A stretch of 7,288 bases of DNA from CAYOVG01 sp964407285 (GTDB lineage Bacteria; Desulfobacterota; Syntrophobacteria; Syntrophobacterales; Syntrophobacteraceae): the NCBI GenBank assembly GCA_964407285.1, contig CAYOVG010000352.1:1-7288 (forward strand). Direction: 5' to 3'. Numbering within the stretch: position 1 is the stretch's first letter; each line of letters starts with the position of its first letter. The notes beneath the pieces are model-generated. The model had not been told where the DNA came from, made no database searches, and worked only from the letters and a program-made list of their open reading frames with translations. Positions 6,943-7,288 of the stretch are shown piece by piece. Both the position numbers and the translations under genes were made by a program.

Positions 6943-7230
6943 ATGGAACATGTATATCTGGTCTGCTATGATATCAGGGATCCAAAGCGGTGGCGCAAGG
7001 TTTACAAAGCCATGAAAGGCTTTGGAGAGTGGCTCCAGTTGTCGGTGTTTCATTGTCGCCTGAACAGGGAGAAGCATCTTCGGATGCAGGACTGCCTTGA
7101 GAGAATGATCGACCGCAAGGAGGACCACCTGCTCATTATCGATCTGGGGCCTGCCGAGAATGTCAAGCTGCGGGTGGAAAGCATCGGTAAGCCATTCGAA
7201 CCGATTGAGAAGGAGCCGGTCATCGTTTGA
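6943..7230 (+). CDS. cas2: Cas2, spacer acquisition protein
   Basis: This 95-residue protein has the usual length and ferredoxin-like layout of Cas2: strand MEHVYLVCYDI (1-11) with the conserved Asp at 10, a basic helix RWRKVYKAMKGFGEW (16-30), strand LQLSVFHCRL (31-40), a second helix (about 43-57), strand DHLLIIDLGP (61-70) and a C-terminal VESIGKPFEPIEKEPVIV (78-95). A Cas2 dimer bridges two Cas1 dimers in the integration complex. The ATG at 6943 is chosen because the first beta strand starts at once; a weak GGTGA (6931-6935) lies 7 nt upstream. The same frame stays open far upstream through cas4-cas1, but that translation has no family likeness. The 50-nt gap after cas4-cas1 is AT-richer in its second half and has the overlapping palindromes GGCCGGCC and CCGGCCGG (6892-6901) at its start. 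Confidence 0.96.
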   Translation: MEHVYLVCYDIRDPKRWRKVYKAMKGFGEWLQLSVFHCRLNREKHLRMQDCLERMIDRKEDHLLIIDLGPAENVKLRVESIGKPFEPIEKEPVIV

Positions 7231-7288
7231 TGCTGCTCGCCGGGGTTTTGCGAGCGCTCTTGTGATGCGAAAAACCCCGGCAGCGCTC
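7231..7288 (+). repeat. Non-coding start of the probable CRISPR leader, with interleaved inverted repeats
   Basis: Directly after the cas2 stop, GCCGGGGTTTT (7239-7249) is the exact reverse complement of AAAACCCCGGC (7271-7281), 11 bp with a 21-nt loop. Interleaved with it, GAGCGCT (7252-7258) pairs with AGCGCTC (7282-7288, the window edge). Because AGCGCT is itself palindromic, AGCGCTC also recurs as a direct repeat at 7253-7259 and 7282-7288. No T-run follows the 3' arm, so it is not a standard terminator. The position after cas2, where the array is normally found in these loci, suggests the start of the leader. It is not itself a repeat-spacer unit. Confidence 0.6.

Noticed and set aside
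7239..7281. Rho-independent terminator after cas2
   Set aside because: The stem is good but the 21-nt loop is long and no T-run follows the 3' arm on either strand; the T residues are inside the stem.
7231..7288. First CRISPR repeat unit at the right edge
   Set aside because: The only repeated words are 7-8 nt; there is no repeat of typical 28-37 nt length with a spacer, so it is described as leader-like and not as an array.

Overview
The window holds most of a type I-G (formerly I-U) CRISPR-Cas locus. All genes are on the + strand, in the order cas3 (last 39 codons only), csx17/cas8g, csb1/cas7, csb2 (cas5-cas6 type), cas4-cas1 fusion, cas2. From memory this is the order of the Geobacter sulfurreducens locus (GSU0051-GSU0058). 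That order, the fused Cas4-Cas1 and the moderately GC-rich sequence suggest a deltaproteobacterium (Desulfobacterota) or another Gram-negative with a related locus. No housekeeping gene is present, so this is a suggestion and not an identification.

Effector module (1-4882): the end of Cas3 overlaps the start of csx17 by ATGA. csb1 follows after 12 nt and csb2 after 11 nt, each with a Shine-Dalgarno sequence. These genes look like one translationally linked operon encoding the helicase-nuclease Cas3, the large subunit Cas8g, the backbone Cas7 and the crRNA-processing Csb2 of the I-G Cascade. A 246-nt gap follows (4883-5128). It contains a structured, REP-like imperfect palindrome (4907-4964) and a weak promoter-like element.

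Adaptation module (5129-7230): a 587-residue Cas4-Cas1 fusion with all four Fe-S cysteines, the RecB-type nuclease residues and the Cas1 metal-binding residues visible, then a 95-residue Cas2. Together they should select PAM-flanked prespacers and insert them into the array.

The last 58 nt (7231-7288) are non-coding. They carry an 11-bp perfect inverted repeat interleaved with a second short repeat, probably the start of the CRISPR leader. No CRISPR repeat-spacer unit is inside the window; the array would be expected just beyond the right edge, and the rest of cas3 beyond the left edge.

The system type is known. I saw no undescribed gene. The points worth a second look are the two non-coding palindromic structures, the EF-hand-like acidic loop in Csb2, and a low-complexity repeat-bearing linker inside the Cas1 part of the fusion.
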